Below, one piece after another: positions 1 through 9,448 of a stretch of DNA of 64,000 nt (positions are counted from its first letter, which is position 1; every line of letters starts with the position of its first letter). The stretch covers positions 109,712 through 173,711 of the forward strand of contig CAJUTE010000002.1 in assembly GCA_910589555.1 (NCBI GenBank), given 5' to 3'. This DNA comes from an uncultured Muribaculum sp. GTDB lineage: Bacteria > Bacteroidota > Bacteroidia > Bacteroidales > Muribaculaceae. A program made the position numbers and the translations under genes. A model generated the notes under the pieces. That model was not told the DNA's origin. It saw only the letters and a list, made by a program, of their open reading frames with translations, and did not search any database.

Positions 1-2076
1 GAGAAGGTGATATCTCCCATCAAGGACTCCAATCCGCTGTTGAAGATGCTTGGCGGAAAGGATGGCATCAAAGGCACATTCTATGCCGACGGTTCTTCAG
101 TGACTTCCGTGAAGTCATTCCCTGAAAATGTGGAGATCGAGAGCCGCCTCGCCTATACCACCCCAACAGCAACGCTTCCTTACACCGTGGTAATGTCGCG
201 TTCCATCGTTAGACTTCCCGACGATCCCATGCCTGTGCGTCTTCATGACAAGCGTGTGGGCTACTTCACTGAGTTGAAGAATCTCTATTCGTCGAAGCTC
301 GATGGAAACAAGAATTATGAAATCATCAACCGTCATCGCCTTGAACCGCGCGATGAGGACCGCGAGGCTTATTTCGCAGGAAAACTCGTGGAGCCTAAAA
401 AGAAGATAGTGTTCTATGTTGACTCGGCATTCCCCGAAAAATGGCGCGGAGCCGTGAAGGAGGGTATCGAATACTGGAACACCGCCTTTGAGGCTGCCGG
501 ATTCAAGAATGCCATCGAGGCTCGCGACTATCCGAAGAATGACCCCGACTTCGATCCTGACGACATCCGCTATTCATGCGTGCGCTATTGCGTGACCCCC
601 ACCGCCAACGCAATGGGTCCCTCCTATACCGATCCCCGCACCGGTGAGATTCTTGGCGCCGACGTGATATGGTATCACAACATCCTTCGTCTCGTCCACA
701 ACTGGCGTTTCGCACAGACTGCCGCCGTGGATCCCCGCGTGCGCACCCAAGTGTTTGCCGATTCAGTGATGTATGAGTCGCTCACCTACGTTGCCGCCCA
801 TGAGATAGGCCACTGTCTCGGACTTATGCACAACATGGGTGCATCCCATGCTTTCACTCTTGACAATCTCCGCGACCCGGCGTTCACCCAGAAGCACGGC
901 ACCACGCCGAGTATCATGGACTATGCCCGCAACAACTACGTGGCTCAGCCCGGCGACCTTGAACGCGGTGTGCGTCTCACTCCTCCTCCGGTGGGCGTTT
1001 ACGACATCTATGCCATCAACTGGGGTTACCGTCTTATCCCGGGTGTCAAGACTCCGGATGATGAGAAAGCCACCCTCGACCGCTGGATACGCGAGAAGGC
1101 GGGTGACAAGATGTATGAATTCGGCGCCCAGCAGTTCATGGGGCTTGTCGATCCCACCGATCAGACCGAAGACCTCGGTAACGACCATGTGGCGGCAGGT
1201 GACATGGCTATCTCCAACATGAAGATAATTATGGACAATTTCGAGGACTGGGCAGGCGACAAGGGGGAGACCTACGAACCTCTCGAAGAGACCTACAAGG
1301 CTCTCGTCAGCCAGTACCTGCGTCATGTGGGACACGTCTATCCCTACATAGGCGGTGTCGAGTTCAAGGAGATACGTCAAGGCATGAACGACGGCAACGC
1401 CCGCAACTTCATCCCCAAGGATAAGCAAAAAAAGGCTATGAACTGGCTTCTTGACCAGGCTCGCACTTGCGACTGGCTCGCGCCCAAGGATCTCCTTGCT
1501 AAGTGGGAGGAGCCCTACGAATGGAAAACCAAGATGCAGCGCAACATTGTGGCTTGCCTTTATTTCGCCACCAATCTCCAGCGCATCAAGGAGAGCGGCG
1601 AGGCTGACCCCAAGAACAACTATAAGCTCGACGACTATATCAACGACGCTTTCCGCGGCATTTTCGACGCTACCTACAAGGGCAAGGCGTTGAACGCCAC
1701 CGAACGCAATCTTCAGGCTATGGCTATCGACGTTTACACACTTTACTCCGGTTTGCAGCCCAAGGAATCGAAGAGCAGCTCCAAGTCGGTGTCGATCATG
1801 GATGAATTTGCCATGACAATCGCCGACAACACCATGCCCGCTCTTCCGTGCAGCATGGCACCCTCGGTTTGTGCCGACGATCACCGTTCATTCTTCCGCA
1901 TCCTCATGGCTCAGCCATCGCTCCCCGCCATCGAGCTTCGCCCGTTGATGGCTGCGCAGCTTCGCAAGGTGCTCGCTCTCTACAAGTCAAAGCGCGCCAC
2001 CACGACCGATGCCACCACACGTGACTTCTACGACTATCAGATTCACGTGATCAATAAGACACTTACCAATAAATAA
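1..2076 (+). CDS. Zinc-dependent metalloprotease (metzincin-like, DUF5117/DUF4953 type), 5' truncated
   Basis: The reading frame is open from base 1, so the N-terminus lies outside the window; 691 residues are visible. The zinc site HEIGHCLGLMHNMG starts at visible residue 267 and fits the metzincin pattern HExxHxxGxxH. About 35 residues later SIMDYARNNY supplies a plausible Met-turn. The family is known in Bacteroidetes as large secreted or periplasmic zinc proteases, often beside SusC/SusD genes. SusC starts 6 bases after this stop, so the two are very probably one operon. I infer that it cuts a protein whose fragments are imported by the SusCD pair. No T9SS-type tail is visible; the protein ends in a helical, Lys/Thr-rich stretch. 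Confidence 0.85.
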   Translation, partial: EKVISPIKDSNPLLKMLGGKDGIKGTFYADGSSVTSVKSFPENVEIESRLAYTTPTATLPYTVVMSRSIVRLPDDPMPVRLHDKRVGYFTELKNLYSSKLDGNKNYEIINRHRLEPRDEDREAYFAGKLVEPKKKIVFYVDSAFPEKWRGAVKEGIEYWNTAFEAAGFKNAIEARDYPKNDPDFDPDDIRYSCVRYCVTPTANAMGPSYTDPRTGEILGADVIWYHNILRLVHNWRFAQTAAVDPRVRTQVFADSVMYESLTYVAAHEIGHCLGLMHNMGASHAFTLDNLRDPAFTQKHGTTPSIMDYARNNYVAQPGDLERGVRLTPPPVGVYDIYAINWGYRLIPGVKTPDDEKATLDRWIREKAGDKMYEFGAQQFMGLVDPTDQTEDLGNDHVAAGDMAISNMKIIMDNFEDWAGDKGETYEPLEETYKALVSQYLRHVGHVYPYIGGVEFKEIRQGMNDGNARNFIPKDKQKKAMNWLLDQARTCDWLAPKDLLAKWEEPYEWKTKMQRNIVACLYFATNLQRIKESGEADPKNNYKLDDYINDAFRGIFDATYKGKALNATERNLQAMAIDVYTLYSGLQPKESKSSSKSVSIMDEFAMTIADNTMPALPCSMAPSVCADDHRSFFRILMAQPSLPAIELRPLMAAQLRKVLALYKSKRATTTDATTRDFYDYQIHVINKTLTNK

Positions 2077-2082
2077 ACCAAT

Positions 2083-5000
2083 ATGAAGTATTTCCTGTTA
2101 TCCATAATTCTTGCAATCTCCTCGTTGGATGGCTGGGCACAGGCGGCTGACACGCGCTTGTTGCAAGGCACTGTCTTTGACGAGACAGGCGAGCCGCTTA
2201 TCGGCGCCACTGTCAAGGAGGAGGGGACAGTCAACGCGACTGCCACCAATATTGAAGGAAAGTACACATTGAAGCTTCCTGCCGGCAAGGCAGTGAAGCT
2301 CTCGATAACCTACGTGGGCTATACTCCGGCTATGGTCGAGGTGGCTCCGTCGCAGAACAACATCAAGACCACGCTTTCTGTCAGCGCCAACAACATTGAC
2401 GAGATTGTGGTGATTGGTTACGGCGCGGCAAAGAAAAGCTCGCTCACATCATCGGTCGAGGTAATCTCGGGCGATGAGCTTATCCGCATCCCGGCGATGA
2501 ATGTCGACGAGACTCTTGCCGGACAGGTTGCCGGCGTGGGCGTAATGAGCATTACGGGTGACCCTGCATCTCCGAAAGAGGCTGCGATTAGCATCCGTGG
2601 CAATAAGGAGCCGCTGCTTGTGATAGATGGAGTGCCGCGTCTCGGCACCTACACTTCCGATGGCGAGATGCGACTCAGCGACTTGAACCCCGACGATATC
2701 GAGAGCATCTCGATTCTGAAGGACGCGGCTGCAGCCGCCGTTTACGGCGCACGCGCCGCAAACGGTGTGATCCTTGTACAAACCAAGCGCGGCAACAACG
2801 AGGGTCGTGCCCGCGTGAACTTCCGCGGACAGTATAACCTCCAGGAAGCCACTTATCTGCCTAAATTCCTCGACGCATATAAGTTTGCCGAACTTTACAA
2901 CCGTGCGGTTGAGGCTGACGGTACCGATGTGTACAAGCCCTACGACTTGTCGCTGATAGGCTCCAACCCCAATGTGTATGGCAATGAGAATATGCTCGAC
3001 CACCTTGACAAGTGGGGTCACTCGCAGCGCTACTCGCTGTCAATCTCCGGTGGTGTCAAGGCAATCAAATACTATATTTCGGGCGGTTATACCAATGCCA
3101 AGGGACTTTATGCCAATGTGAGCCGTGACCGTTACAACTACTCGGTGAAACTCGATGCAGAGATTTTCAAGGGCTTGACAGCTCAGGTCGATTTGAGCGG
3201 AACCGTGTCAGCAAACAAGACTCCGAGTTACTCAACTATTGATGCTGCATATAGCTTCTCGCCGCTCCAGGTGCTTCGGTTCACCGACGGCAATCTTGCG
3301 AGCCTTGACGGTGCTAACCCGCTTATCAATGTCTATGGTATGGGCGGATATCAGAAGATCGATACCGATATGCACACTCTCAATGCCATCCTTCGCTATC
3401 AGATTCCCGGCATTGACGGTCTGCAAGTGTACGTAAAAGGTACCATGGACATGAATCACTTGAACACTACCAAGTTCAGCAAGCCTGTTCCTTTGTACAT
3501 ATATGATGAGGCTACCGGAACCACTTCGGTTGACCCGAAAACGGTGTATCCTAAAGCCAAAATCACTATGTCGGATTATCATCAAAATGTCAACAATAAG
3601 CTGATCGAGGCAGGTATCAATTACAACCACACATTTGGTGGCAAGCACGATGTGTCGGCAATGGCGGTTGTAAACTATCAGGATGCCCGCAACAAGCAGC
3701 TCACCGGCGAGAATAATAATATGCCCGGAGCATTCCCGGAAGTGATAGGAAATGCCACGTCTAATGTGCGCATTTCAGGAAATGAATTCTATAGCGAGCG
3801 TGCTTCAATCGTGGGTCGTGCCACCTACGGTTTCGATTCCCGCTATTTTGCCGAATTCAGCTTCCGTGTCGACGGATCAACTCGTTTCCATCCCGACAAC
3901 CGCTGGGGCTTCTTCCCCACAGTTTCGGCATCATGGGTGCTCTCCAATGAGCATTTCTTCAAGAATATAGTTTCAGCCGATGTGCTTTCATTTGCCAAGG
4001 TGCGCGGTTCATTCGGTATCCTCGGCGACGACGGCGGTATTGATGATTTCAGCTATCTTCGTCAGTATATGTTTGCCCCCGGATCCGGTTATCAGATTGG
4101 TGGTAACTATGCTCCCGGTATCGTCAATAATACGGGTACTTACCCCAATCCCGACCTTGAATGGGGTAAATCAAAAGACTATAACCTCGGTCTTGACCTC
4201 GGTTTCTGGAATAACCGCTTCTCGGTGACCGGTGAAATATTCCGTCGTTACCGCACCAATATGGTTGTTGATGCTCCCGCTTATCTGTTCCCGCCCTCCG
4301 TGGGGATCGGCGGTACCGTTCCGTCGGTCAACATCGGCGAGGTGCGTTACCAAGGATGGGATATTTCATTCAAGCATCTCAACACGGTAGGAAACTTCAA
4401 GTATCACGTGACACTGAATATGTCGCGCACCACCGATAAAGTGCTCGATTGGGGTGATGAATCGGCTTATCTGCCTAATCTGCGCAGAAAGGGTAAGCCA
4501 TATTCAGTAATTGCCATGTACAAGTCTGCGGGCTTGTTCCAGAGCTATGAAGAGATTGCAGAATGGCCTGATCAGGATGGCATGGGCAATGCGTCTCTTG
4601 CTCCCGGCGACATTAAGTATCTTGATCTTGACGGAGATAACGTCATTACTGCGAATGACCGCGAATATGTAAAATCGTCATCGCGTCCTGACCTGAATTT
4701 CGGTATAGGTATCGGTGCGGAGTGGAAAGGTATCTACTTCAATGCCCAGTTCCAGGGTGTGACCGGCTACAACCAGTTGATTAACGAGCTATACACCCTT
4801 GAAAGCAAAACTTTGCAGCGTTTCCAGGATTATCACTATACGGATAGCTGGACCCCTGAGAATCCCAATGCCAAGTATCCGAGAATCAAATTTGCGTCAT
4901 CGACCGACAATAACCGCAAGCAGAGCGATTTCTGGGTACAGAAATGTGATTTCGTGCGTCTGAAGGCGTTGACAGTGGGCTATCGTTTCCCGTCGAAGCT

Positions 5001-5154
5001 GCTTCGCAAGGCTCGCATCTCCACGCTCGATGTAGCTCTTCAGGGTGGTAACCTCTTTACCATCTCATCTTTGGACAACAATATGGATCCCGAATCGCTT
5101 CGCGGTTATCCATTGGCTCGTACTTACGGACTCACCGTTAATTTCGGCTTCTAA
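2083..5154 (+). CDS. SusC/RagA-family TonB-linked outer membrane transporter
   Basis: A 1023-residue outer-membrane protein. A signal peptide ends near WAQA. It is followed by a carboxypeptidase-regulatory-like domain (residues about 25-100, with GTVFDETGEPLIGATV), then a TonB-dependent plug with the SusC signature VVIGYGAAKKSSLTSSVEVI and PLLVIDGVP, then a long beta-barrel ending in the aromatic NFGF. The length is normal for the family. SusC proteins form a lidded channel with SusD and take up oligomers using TonB energy. It lies between a metalloprotease 6 bases upstream and SusD 27 bases downstream, so the cargo is more likely a peptide than a glycan (inference). No anti-sigma or hybrid regulator is next to it within the window. 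Confidence 0.95.
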   Translation: MKYFLLSIILAISSLDGWAQAADTRLLQGTVFDETGEPLIGATVKEEGTVNATATNIEGKYTLKLPAGKAVKLSITYVGYTPAMVEVAPSQNNIKTTLSVSANNIDEIVVIGYGAAKKSSLTSSVEVISGDELIRIPAMNVDETLAGQVAGVGVMSITGDPASPKEAAISIRGNKEPLLVIDGVPRLGTYTSDGEMRLSDLNPDDIESISILKDAAAAAVYGARAANGVILVQTKRGNNEGRARVNFRGQYNLQEATYLPKFLDAYKFAELYNRAVEADGTDVYKPYDLSLIGSNPNVYGNENMLDHLDKWGHSQRYSLSISGGVKAIKYYISGGYTNAKGLYANVSRDRYNYSVKLDAEIFKGLTAQVDLSGTVSANKTPSYSTIDAAYSFSPLQVLRFTDGNLASLDGANPLINVYGMGGYQKIDTDMHTLNAILRYQIPGIDGLQVYVKGTMDMNHLNTTKFSKPVPLYIYDEATGTTSVDPKTVYPKAKITMSDYHQNVNNKLIEAGINYNHTFGGKHDVSAMAVVNYQDARNKQLTGENNNMPGAFPEVIGNATSNVRISGNEFYSERASIVGRATYGFDSRYFAEFSFRVDGSTRFHPDNRWGFFPTVSASWVLSNEHFFKNIVSADVLSFAKVRGSFGILGDDGGIDDFSYLRQYMFAPGSGYQIGGNYAPGIVNNTGTYPNPDLEWGKSKDYNLGLDLGFWNNRFSVTGEIFRRYRTNMVVDAPAYLFPPSVGIGGTVPSVNIGEVRYQGWDISFKHLNTVGNFKYHVTLNMSRTTDKVLDWGDESAYLPNLRRKGKPYSVIAMYKSAGLFQSYEEIAEWPDQDGMGNASLAPGDIKYLDLDGDNVITANDREYVKSSSRPDLNFGIGIGAEWKGIYFNAQFQGVTGYNQLINELYTLESKTLQRFQDYHYTDSWTPENPNAKYPRIKFASSTDNNRKQSDFWVQKCDFVRLKALTVGYRFPSKLLRKARISTLDVALQGGNLFTISSLDNNMDPESLRGYPLARTYGLTVNFGF

Positions 5155-5181
5155 TACTAACCCTAATCTACGAAACAGACA

Positions 5182-6948
5182 ATGAAATTTTTGAAATATA
5201 TAGTTCCATCCCTGATGCTCTCGATAGGGTTGTCATCGTGTGACGACATATTCCGTGACGCGCCCAATGACAAACTGTCGCCCGATGTGATATGGGAGAA
5301 CGAGATTCTGCTCAATGGATATGTACTTCCGTGGTACAATGGCATGGACAACGGCTTCTCGACCTTGGTGACTACCCTTATGGCGGGACTCGGCAGCGAG
5401 TATGAGCCGTGGTATGGCGATCAGCTCACTGTGGGCAAACGCAGCTGGTATCAGACCGACTATGGCAACATCCTGAAGAGCCAGCAGTCAATGATGACCA
5501 CTCGCGGACGTACAAAGTGGATAAGCGCTTACACCGAGATCTCTTCAATCAACACTCTTCTTGAGAATGAGAACAAGCTGGTGCCCGACATCCGCGACCG
5601 TGTGCTCGGCGAGGCTCATTTCTTCCGTGCTTATTTCTATTACAAACTGTTGAGAATGTATGGCGGCACACTGTTGATCGATCACGTGTTTGATCCCCTT
5701 AAGAAAGCCGAGAAATTCCCTCGCGCTTCCTACGAGGAGATGGTGCGTTTCATCGCCGATGAGGCAGAAAAGGCATCATGGTTGCTGCCGGCAAAGTATA
5801 ATGACGATCAGGCGGGTCGTGCCACTCGCGGAGCGGCGTTGATGCTTAAGGCTAAGACATTCTTATGGGTTGCCGGAGCACATTTTCAGAATCAGGAGAA
5901 GTCCTATCTCGGATTTCCCGACGACCGCTCGATGGAGATGCTTGACTCAGCGGCTGCCAACTATGACCGCGTGATGGCTCTCAACGTGTATGATCTCGTG
6001 CAGATACCCGCCGGTGACCGCCAGTCGATAGTCGACGCTTACCGTAACATATTCCTTACCAAGAATACAATTGAGTCAATTCTTGAGGTGCAGCACGCCG
6101 ATGACGGCGATTTCCACATGGCTAACGGTCACAAGCTCGACCGCGATGCTGCACCGCCATCCGCAGGAGGAACCACAGCGGCTTACAATCCCACACAGAA
6201 CCACGTGGATGAGTACCGCATGGCTAACGGCAAGCGTATAAATGAAGCCGGATCGGGCTATGACAGGAATAATCCTTACGATAACCGCGATGTGCGCTTC
6301 TACGCCAATGTGCTCTATGACGGTGCTGAATGGCGCGGCAATATCATGGATCTCCACTATGAGACTGTCGACGGCGCGGAGGTTGCAGGAACCGATCTTA
6401 CTATCTACGGTTCATCCAATGAGTCGGGAGTGACCCGCACCGGCTACTATATGGCTAAGTTCCTCAATCAGCGTCAGGTGATTGACAATGACCAGACATA
6501 CGCAAGTTCGCAGAACTGCATACTGTGGCGTTATGCCGAGCTGCTTCTCGATTATGCCGAGATTGATTTCAAGAAGGGTCGTGTCAATGATGCTCTCGCC
6601 AAGGTCAACATGATACGCGAGCGTGTTCATGAACCGGCGTTGACTTCGGTAACATGGGATGACATCACCAACGAGCGCCGCGTGGAGCTTGCCTTTGAGA
6701 AGGAGACTTACTGGGATGCGCTCCGCTATAATGAGGCTGAACGGCGCATGACCGGCACCTACAATCCGCTATATGGAGTGAAGATAGTGTATGATGCCAA
6801 CGGAAACAAGAAAATCACCAATCCGGTGGTGAATGGACGTAATACGTCGGTGCGCTATTTCCGTGCACGTCAGTATTATTATCCTATTCCTTGGGATGAT
6901 ATCCGCTATCATGAGATAGATCAGAATCCTGAATGGGTTGAGATGTAA
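5182..6948 (+). CDS. SusD/RagB-family surface lipoprotein
   Basis: A 588-residue surface lipoprotein that forms the lid of the upstream SusC channel. The N-terminus has a short hydrophobic segment and the lipobox LSSCDD, with Cys about residue 20. The N-terminal SusD-like region contains the TPR-type helices (for example LGEAHFFRAYFYYKLLRMYGG), and the C-terminal RagB/SusD region contains NERRVELAFEKETYWDALRY and YPIPWDDIRYHEIDQNPEW, a typical family ending. Length is normal. It follows SusC by 27 bases in the same direction. The substrate cannot be read from the sequence; the flanking proteases suggest peptides. Confidence 0.95.
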   Translation: MKFLKYIVPSLMLSIGLSSCDDIFRDAPNDKLSPDVIWENEILLNGYVLPWYNGMDNGFSTLVTTLMAGLGSEYEPWYGDQLTVGKRSWYQTDYGNILKSQQSMMTTRGRTKWISAYTEISSINTLLENENKLVPDIRDRVLGEAHFFRAYFYYKLLRMYGGTLLIDHVFDPLKKAEKFPRASYEEMVRFIADEAEKASWLLPAKYNDDQAGRATRGAALMLKAKTFLWVAGAHFQNQEKSYLGFPDDRSMEMLDSAAANYDRVMALNVYDLVQIPAGDRQSIVDAYRNIFLTKNTIESILEVQHADDGDFHMANGHKLDRDAAPPSAGGTTAAYNPTQNHVDEYRMANGKRINEAGSGYDRNNPYDNRDVRFYANVLYDGAEWRGNIMDLHYETVDGAEVAGTDLTIYGSSNESGVTRTGYYMAKFLNQRQVIDNDQTYASSQNCILWRYAELLLDYAEIDFKKGRVNDALAKVNMIRERVHEPALTSVTWDDITNERRVELAFEKETYWDALRYNEAERRMTGTYNPLYGVKIVYDANGNKKITNPVVNGRNTSVRYFRARQYYYPIPWDDIRYHEIDQNPEWVEM

Positions 6949-6981
6949 TAGATTATTAGTTGAATTAAATAAGGTAGAATT

Positions 6982-7878
6982 ATGAAGAAATTTTTATTAG
7001 CCGTGGCTGCTCTTGCCGCAGTTTCAAGTGTTTCGGCACAGGAAATATATAATTATTTTGATGCCGCCGATGTGGATGCTGACGGCTGGCTGTGGTTTGA
7101 CACTCAGGAAAAAATTGACAAATATGTAGGTTTTCCCAGTATGAGCGGGAATCCTAAAGTAATGTTGATGGCTGATGATATAACCGATTCATGGGCAGAA
7201 CCTACGTGTGACCCCAATGTCGTTGGATATAATGCTGAAGGAGAGCAGGGAGGAGAAGGCTCAAAGAAAGGCGGAATCATTCTTCCGCCTGCGACAGATA
7301 TGGCGAGCATAAATGGAGGTGGCATTTATATGTTTCTTCCTGATTGTGCGGAATTTCATGCCGTGCTTTCTTCAGAAAGCACATTGTGGAGCATGTTTTG
7401 CGGCGGAGGACTTGGAGAGGTAGAGAGAGTCGACTTTATTCGCACTAACTTTACGTTGCCTCCTTTTATGAAGTTCTCAAACGATAATTATGTAGAATGG
7501 CGTAATATTCAGGATTCAGACAATAAGAAGAACTTTATAATAAAGCAATCTAAGGGCACTAAAGTTACTGCTGCAATTTTGGCTTGCGTGGCTAAGCCGG
7601 TTATCGTCCACGGCATCAAGGTAATGACCTATACCAAGGCTTCTAACAGCGAAGCCGGTATTGACGATGTGCTTGGCGGCTCGGCTCTGTCGCTGTCATT
7701 CAACGGCAATGCAGTAAATGCTACCGAGGCTGCCGATATGAGCGTTTACTCAGTGTCAGGAGCCAAGGTTGCCGAGGCTCACGGCACCACTTTCGCTCTT
7801 GACAATCTCGCTCCCGGAGCATACGTGGTGAAAGCTGTTTCGGCTAACGGAACCGCTACAATCAAAGTTGTACGCTAA
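6982..7878 (+). CDS. Secreted protein of unknown function with T9SS type A-like sorting domain
   Basis: A 298-residue protein I cannot assign to a named function. It has a clear signal peptide (MKKFLLAVAALAAVSSVSAQ). The N-terminal motif DADGWLWFDTQEKIDKYVGF is followed by a Gly/Pro-rich middle. The last 70 residues (SVYSVSGAKV, then LAPGAYVVKAVSANGTATIKVVR) look like a T9SS type A C-terminal sorting domain, so export to the surface or medium is expected. It is 33 bases after susD and 12 bases before the M6 protease, inside the same apparent operon. It could be a binding protein, inhibitor or structural partner for the locus; the sequence does not decide this. Confidence 0.85.
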   Translation: MKKFLLAVAALAAVSSVSAQEIYNYFDAADVDADGWLWFDTQEKIDKYVGFPSMSGNPKVMLMADDITDSWAEPTCDPNVVGYNAEGEQGGEGSKKGGIILPPATDMASINGGGIYMFLPDCAEFHAVLSSESTLWSMFCGGGLGEVERVDFIRTNFTLPPFMKFSNDNYVEWRNIQDSDNKKNFIIKQSKGTKVTAAILACVAKPVIVHGIKVMTYTKASNSEAGIDDVLGGSALSLSFNGNAVNATEAADMSVYSVSGAKVAEAHGTTFALDNLAPGAYVVKAVSANGTATIKVVR

Positions 7879-7890
7879 TATGCTATTGAT

Positions 7891-9315
7891 ATGAGACAGA
7901 CAGTTCTGTCACTGTTGCTGTTAGCAACCCTACCCGCGTTTGCCGTCGACAAGATGGCAAACGTGGTTTGTTTTGTAAAGTTTGCCGATCAGGCTGACAA
8001 TGAGTGGAACCACGACTTCGACTACTATGAGACGATGTTCAACGATGCTTCGGAGGGTGCCAATTCTGTTCGCAATTATTTCCATGACATGAGTTATGGA
8101 AAGATGGAGTGGACCTCTACCATAGTGCGCACGGTTTATGTGGATACTCGCAATCGCACACAGCTGTGCAAAAAATCGGACGCGGCTCCCGACGGCTATA
8201 CTAATTCAGTGATAGCATCACAATTCCTTGAACCGGCATTTGTTGCCGATGTGTGCAAGGGTATTGAGGCTGCGCTGCCCGATGACATTGAGCTTGATTA
8301 CGATGGTGACGGCGAGGTGGACAACCTGACGCTTATCATCAACGGCAACTCGGAGCTTGGCTCTTCGCATCTGCTGTGGCCTTCCAACAACCGTGCCACA
8401 TTTTCCACCGCGAAATTGAAAGGAAAGAAGGTGGGTAACTATCTGAAAGTGTTTGACGGCGCCAACGGCTACACGTCGCTGCGACCCAATCAGATCAACA
8501 CCGGTGTGCTGTGTCATGAGATGACCCATTCGCTTGATGCATTCGACCTCTATGCCTCGGGGTCGAAGAATCCGGTGGGTGTGTGGGACTTGATGAGCGA
8601 CAATCAGACCATTCCGCAAGGTTTCACCGTATATATGCGTAAAAATTATGGCGGCTGGATTCCCGAAGTGAAGCAGTTGCGCGAGCCGGGTGTGTATACC
8701 GTGGCGCCGATTGATTCAAAGACTGCGGAGAATGTGGCTTATAAGATCACCACATCCTACGCTTCTCCCGAGTATTTCATGGTGGAATACCGCAGCAAGG
8801 AGAGCTTGTGGGACAAGAGTCTGCCTAACGACGGGCTTCTGGTGTATCGCGTGAATGAGACTGCGGAAAATGGAAACCTGAGCACACCATACGAGGTGTA
8901 TGTGTTCCGTCCCGGCGGCTCCACAACAGCCAACGGCACTATCGCCAACGCTCCACTGGGAGGATCGACCGGACGTGTTTCGTTTGGCGCTTCCGGTGAT
9001 GCCGACTATCCATTCTATTCCGACGGCAAGCGTGCCGATTTCTCGATCACCGATGTCAAGAAGGTGGATGGAGGAATGCAGTTCGCGTTGTCGTTTGACG
9101 TTGCGTCGATCGAGGATTCATTTGCCGATGGCGAGAGCCTTGTTTATGACGCCGCTTCCGGAGAGCTGACAGCCACCGGAGCCGTGTCGGTCGAGATTTA
9201 TTCTGTATCCGGCATGAGGGTGGTGTCGCTGCGTGACGCCGCTCCTGGGCTTTATGTGGCTCGCGCCGTGTTCCCCTCGGGTAATGTGAAAACGCTGAAG
9301 TTCCGCAAGGACTGA
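7891..9315 (+). CDS. M6-family-like secreted metalloprotease with C-terminal sorting domain
   Basis: A 474-residue protein with a signal peptide (cleavage near AFA). HEMTHSLDAFDLY, beginning at His209, supplies the HExxH zinc ligands and catalytic Glu, with the downstream Asp-Leu-Tyr typical of M6 (immune inhibitor A-like) proteases. WDLMSDNQ follows, where M6 enzymes have their Met-turn. The last 70 or so residues (YSVSGMRVVSLRDAAPGLYVAR, then KTLKFRKD) resemble the T9SS type A sorting tail, so secretion is expected. It is the last gene of the SusCD run and is closed by a strong hairpin terminator at 9340. Together with the first gene it gives this locus two metalloproteases. Confidence 0.88.
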   Translation: MRQTVLSLLLLATLPAFAVDKMANVVCFVKFADQADNEWNHDFDYYETMFNDASEGANSVRNYFHDMSYGKMEWTSTIVRTVYVDTRNRTQLCKKSDAAPDGYTNSVIASQFLEPAFVADVCKGIEAALPDDIELDYDGDGEVDNLTLIINGNSELGSSHLLWPSNNRATFSTAKLKGKKVGNYLKVFDGANGYTSLRPNQINTGVLCHEMTHSLDAFDLYASGSKNPVGVWDLMSDNQTIPQGFTVYMRKNYGGWIPEVKQLREPGVYTVAPIDSKTAENVAYKITTSYASPEYFMVEYRSKESLWDKSLPNDGLLVYRVNETAENGNLSTPYEVYVFRPGGSTTANGTIANAPLGGSTGRVSFGASGDADYPFYSDGKRADFSITDVKKVDGGMQFALSFDVASIEDSFADGESLVYDAASGELTATGAVSVEIYSVSGMRVVSLRDAAPGLYVARAVFPSGNVKTLKFRKD

Positions 9316-9339
9316 CACTTTACGATAATAACAATCTGC

Positions 9340-9389
9340 CAAATCAGTCCAATAAGTCTAATTAGTCTAATTGGACTGATTTGTTTTTG
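9340..9389 (+). terminator. Hairpin terminator of the SusCD-protease operon, built from a 9-bp repeat
   Basis: CAAATCAGTCCAAT (9340-9353) pairs perfectly over 14 bases with ATTGGACTGATTTG (9370-9383) and is followed by TTTTTG. The arms and loop are four 9-bp units (AATCAGTCC, AATAAGTCT, AATTAGTCT, AATTGGACT). It lies 24 bases after the M6 protease stop and just before the promoter of the regulator operon. Confidence 0.8.
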
Positions 9390-9417
9390 CTGTTGCGGTG
9401 AAATTCGATTATATTTG
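9386..9417 (+). promoter_or_regulatory. Bacteroidetes-type promoter for the two-component operon
   Basis: TTTG at 9386-9389, 20 bases, then TATATTTG at 9410-9417: an exact match to the Bacteroidetes -33/-7 form. The expected start is near 9424, leaving a leader of about 25 bases before the regulator ATG at 9449. Confidence 0.75.
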
Positions 9418-9448
9418 CGTGGTTATTTTTCACACGGTATAATTTTTT

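Noticed and set aside
763..1884. 373-codon minus-strand frame inside the metalloprotease gene
   Set aside because: It is the reverse shadow of a gene with a clear zinc site; its translation has no family-like motifs.
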